From Mycobacterium sp. (GTDB taxonomy: Bacteria; Actinomycetota; Actinomycetes; Mycobacteriales; Mycobacteriaceae), in NCBI GenBank assembly GCA_018500005.2, contig JAHBAP020000073.1, positions 1 through 5,354 of the forward strand: a DNA stretch of 5,354 nucleotides, written 5' to 3'. Below the pieces are notes generated by a model. That model did no database searches and was not told the origin of the DNA. It saw only the letters and a list, made by a program, of their open reading frames with translations. The first letter of the stretch is position 1. Every line of letters begins with the position of its first letter. Shown here piece by piece: positions 5,004 through 5,354 of this stretch. Position numbers and translations under genes: made by a program.

Positions 5004-5354
5004 TCAGCGGGTGGTTTGTGCCGGCGGGGTGTTCGCCGGTGGCGTGGACACCGCAACACTGGGCGTTGGCGCGGTCATCGCGGGTGTCTTGGCGGCGGGT
5101 TTGGATTCCTCCGGTTGGGTGTTGGCCGGCGCTTCTTTCTGGGGTGCCTCTTGTTGGTTGGCGTCCTCCTCGGCGTCGTCGCTCTCGGATTTGTCGGCCT
5201 TGCCCGATTGGGCCGTGCCTGCCTCGTGTTCGCTATGGGATTCCTGTTGGTCGCCAAAGGTTTTCCCGGCTACAAGGCCGCCGACGAAGATCCCCCCGCC
5301 GAGCAGCAGGGCGGCCGCGGCGATGCCGACCCAGGTCCACGGCCGGGTCAGGGC
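5004..5354 (-). CDS. Membrane-anchored protein with acidic then Pro/Thr/Ala-rich tail (N-terminus beyond the edge)
   Basis: The frame is open from the right edge to a TGA at 5004-5006 and shows 116 residues; the start lies outside the window. Residues 6-29 of the visible part form a hydrophobic, Gly/Ala/Leu-rich segment (WVGIAAAALLLGGGIFVGG), either a membrane anchor or the last of several segments. Next come about 55 polar, acidic residues rich in Glu, Asp, Gln, Ser and Lys. The last 30 or so residues are Pro/Thr/Ala/Ser-rich (TAPTPSVAVSTPPANTPPAQ). This resembles the disordered, cell-wall-spanning or O-glycosylated tails of actinobacterial envelope proteins. There are no cysteines and no catalytic motif. 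Third positions are very G/C-rich, supporting a real gene. A hairpin terminator follows the stop. The family is not recognised. Confidence 0.78.
   Translation of the reverse strand, partial: ALTRPWTWVGIAAAALLLGGGIFVGGLVAGKTFGDQQESHSEHEAGTAQSGKADKSESDDAEEDANQQEAPQKEAPANTQPEESKPAAKTPAMTAPTPSVAVSTPPANTPPAQTTR

Noticed and set aside
5075..5257. Basic Pro/Arg/Asn-rich - strand frame (60 residues)
   Set aside because: It is a frame-shifted shadow of the membrane-anchored protein's tail. Its bias is produced by the low-complexity coding sequence in the true frame.
1..5354. CRISPR array, tRNA, rRNA, insertion sequence ends or transposase
   Set aside because: No regularly spaced repeats, cloverleaf-like tRNA signature, terminal inverted repeats around a gene, or transposase/integrase motifs were seen on either strand.

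Overview
The window looks like chromosome of a high-GC actinobacterium, probably a mycobacterium or close relative. The reasons are strong G/C preference at third codon positions, frequent GTG starts, a ClpC1-type N-domain protein, and a PAP2 phosphatase of the actinobacterial type. This is judged from sequence character only; no database search was possible.

Left and centre (about 1-3944, all + strand). After a possible gene tail ending at base 85 comes a run of accessory-type genes: a helix-hairpin-helix (HhH-GPD/EndoIII-like) protein lacking the catalytic lysine and the Fe-S cluster (154-789); a 66-residue protein of unknown function (801-1001); a stand-alone Clp N-domain protein with no AAA+ motor, ClpC2-like (1049-1555); a protein with two tandem excisionase-type helix-turn-helix (HTH) domains (1620-2009); a one-domain HTH protein (2006-2215); a 250-residue protein with a Cys/His knuckle and two MerR/AlpA-type HTH domains (2215-2967); and a 326-residue cysteine-rich protein with a duplicated metal-site-like pattern and a C-terminal coiled coil (2964-3944). 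The last four form one tight operon. Their junctions are GTGA, TGATG and GTGA overlaps, so they are probably translationally coupled.

Right (about 3945-5354). A gene-poor convergent junction holds only a doubtful small ORF. After it come two - strand genes that look like resident chromosome: a PAP2-superfamily membrane phosphatase (4197-4835) and the C-terminal part of a single-pass membrane protein with a long acidic then Pro/Thr/Ala-rich tail (5004-5354, cut by the window edge). A strong nested inverted repeat at 4936-4986 probably terminates the latter.

How it may fit together (inference). The + strand block packs five small DNA-binding domains into three overlapping genes, beside a Clp N-domain decoy or sensor and a degenerate DNA-glycosylase fold. 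It resembles the regulatory end of an integrated element, or a small uncharacterised regulatory or stress module in which Clp proteolysis could be tied to an array of DNA-binding proteins. No integrase, transposase, replication gene, tRNA, CRISPR array or clear attachment site is visible, so mobility is not shown.
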